Shown: piece after piece, positions 63,026-64,000 of the stretch
How positions within the stretch are numbered: the first letter of the stretch is position 1
Layout of the letters: the number at the start of each line of letters is the position of its first letter
DNA from: a virus
Length of the DNA stretch: 64,000 nucleotides
Reading direction: 5' to 3' (one strand)
IMG/VR virus record: IMGVR_UViG_3300009164_000047
Coordinates: 33,705 to 97,704 of that record
Program-made: the position numbers and the translations under genes
The notes under the pieces: generated by a model
What the model was told of the DNA's origin: nothing
Seen by the model: only the letters and a program-made list of their open reading frames with translations
Database searches by the model: none

Positions 63026-63271
63026 ATGACACTACCAGACGAAAGATATCGGGCTATTAAGCAAAGCAAGAGATTGCTAGAAGAACTATGTGATCCTGGT
63101 AAAACACCAAGAGTACCTAGTTTAGTTAGAGATCGGGCAAGAACATTACTGCGTCATTTCCCAAGTGAATATGAATTGGATAACATCGCAGAAAAATGTC
63201 CCGACTTACTTGATAAACAACCGTTTAATATGTATACTAACGGTAAACACATTGGAGATAAAATTGGGTAA
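63026..63271 (+). CDS. BPSL0761-type conserved protein (81 aa)
   Basis: MTLPDERYRAIKQSKRLLEELCDPGKTPRVPSLVRDRARTLLRHFPSEYEL is the signature of the BPSL0761 family, common in beta- and gammaproteobacteria, function unknown. RBS AGGAG. It overlaps the uvsX start by 8 bp. A bacterial family member placed between gp32 and UvsX suggests acquisition from a proteobacterial host. Confidence 0.8.
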   Translation: MTLPDERYRAIKQSKRLLEELCDPGKTPRVPSLVRDRARTLLRHFPSEYELDNIAEKCPDLLDKQPFNMYTNGKHIGDKIG

Positions 63272-64000
63272 GCCATTTGACGTAAGTAAATTTAGAAAAG
63301 AAATCACTAAGTCCATTGAAGGACTTAGTATAGGGTTTAACGATCCGACCGATTGGATCAATACAGGAAATTATGCACTTAACTATCTTATTAGTGGTGA
63401 TTTTAACAAAGGGGTTCCTCTTGGCAAGGTCACTGTATTTGCTGGCGAATCTGGTTCCGGAAAGAGTTTCATCTGCTCTGGCAACTTGGTTCGTCACGCA
63501 CAGCAACAAGGTATCTTTGTGGTTCTCATCGATTCGGAAAATGCTTTAGATGAGAAGTGGTTGCACGCCTTAGGTGTTGAAACTACAGAAGATAAATTGT
63601 TAAAACTAAACATGGCTATGATTGATGATGTAGCCAAGACAATCAGTAAATTTGTTATTGATTATAAAGCACTTCCAGCAGAAGACAGACCTAAAGTATT
63701 GTTTGTTATTGATAGCTTGGGAATGTTACTAACGCCAACTGATGTAAATCAGTTTGAAGCAGGTGATATGAAGGGCGACATGGGTCGTAAGCCTAAAGCA
63801 TTGGCTGCACTTGTTCGTAACTCTGTCAACATGTTTGGTAGTTTGAACATTGGTATGGTCGCAACTAATCATACATATGCAAGTCAGGATATGTTTGATC
63901 CAGATGACAAGGTATCAGGTGGTCAAGGCTTTGTATATGCAAGTAGTATTCTTGTTGCTATGAAGAAACTCAAACTCAAAGAAGATGAGGATGGTAACAA
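63264..64000 (+). CDS. uvsX: UvsX recombinase (RecA-like), 3'-partial
   Basis: Starts with TTG at 63264 (LGKPFDVSKFRKEITKSI), chosen for GGAG six nt upstream; runs off the right edge after about 245 codons. Walker A GESGSGKS, the SENALDEKWL segment, Walker B KVLFVIDSLGML, then the ATNHTYAS and SGGQGFVYASS motifs. It catalyses strand exchange in phage recombination-dependent replication with gp32. Not split by intron or intein in the visible part. Confidence 0.95.
   Translation, partial: MGKPFDVSKFRKEITKSIEGLSIGFNDPTDWINTGNYALNYLISGDFNKGVPLGKVTVFAGESGSGKSFICSGNLVRHAQQQGIFVVLIDSENALDEKWLHALGVETTEDKLLKLNMAMIDDVAKTISKFVIDYKALPAEDRPKVLFVIDSLGMLLTPTDVNQFEAGDMKGDMGRKPKALAALVRNSVNMFGSLNIGMVATNHTYASQDMFDPDDKVSGGQGFVYASSILVAMKKLKLKEDEDGN

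Overview
This window is a 64 kb segment of a large, AT-rich, T4-like myovirus genome. The T4-type core genes are the large terminase (gp17 type, 58441-59991), the ssDNA-binding protein gp32 (61992-62984), the recombinase UvsX (63264 to the right edge), thymidylate synthase (50630-51472), a two-component spanin (52907-53637) and very large tail or baseplate proteins. Transcription signals are also T4-like: many genes are preceded by a (T/G)ATAAATA late-promoter element, while a second set has TTGACA-17-TATAMT sigma70-type promoters. Both window ends are open: the first CDS lacks its 5' end and UvsX lacks its 3' end.

The host is inferred, not seen. A 23-residue open frame (21305-21376) looks like PqqA, the peptide precursor of pyrroloquinoline quinone (PQQ). 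The phage also carries a circularly permuted, two-piece tmRNA gene (16950-17357, tag ANDSQFALAA) and a BPSL0761-type protein typical of proteobacteria. Together these suggest a phage of a streamlined methylotroph such as a Methylophilaceae relative. The OM43 methylophage Melnitz is also known to carry a two-piece tmRNA.

Layout. (1) 1-9249, plus strand: a giant structural protein with a beta-propeller segment, then smaller virion/fibre proteins. (2) 9299-16946, plus: a tightly overlapping cassette of two paralogous glycosyltransferase-like proteins, a third GT-like protein, a radical SAM enzyme, a seven-repeat Trp-rich protein ending in a second copy of that GT-like domain, a 2OG-Fe(II) oxygenase and small proteins. 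(3) 16950-17380: permuted tmRNA with a small ORF in its intervening segment. (4) 17427-22744: an FN3/LamG/Gly-rich fibre, pqqA, a Cys-motif protein and an outer-membrane beta-barrel protein. (5) 22741-45772, minus: a 23 kb fibre operon (2157, 1779, 207, 190 and 2338 aa proteins) ending in a small Cys protein, a tandem 2OG oxygenase and a glycosyltransferase-methyltransferase fusion. (6) 45864-53637, plus: SprT-like protease, MoxR ATPase plus VWA partner, small proteins, thyA, a sugar epimerase and the spanins. (7) 53638-55018, minus: secreted nuclease and a virion-like protein. (8) 55078-64000, plus: fibre proteins, methyltransferase, terminase, gp32 and UvsX.

The enzymes around the fibres suggest that fibres, virion or host surface are hydroxylated and glycosylated. 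The pqqA and tmRNA genes would support host methanol oxidation and ribosome rescue during infection. A recurrent regulatory feature is that about ten genes have no Shine-Dalgarno sequence and carry a -10 element (sigma70 or late type) 4-7 nt upstream of the ATG, which predicts leaderless mRNAs. No gene-free stretch exceeds 300 bases; the longest non-protein region is the tmRNA locus.
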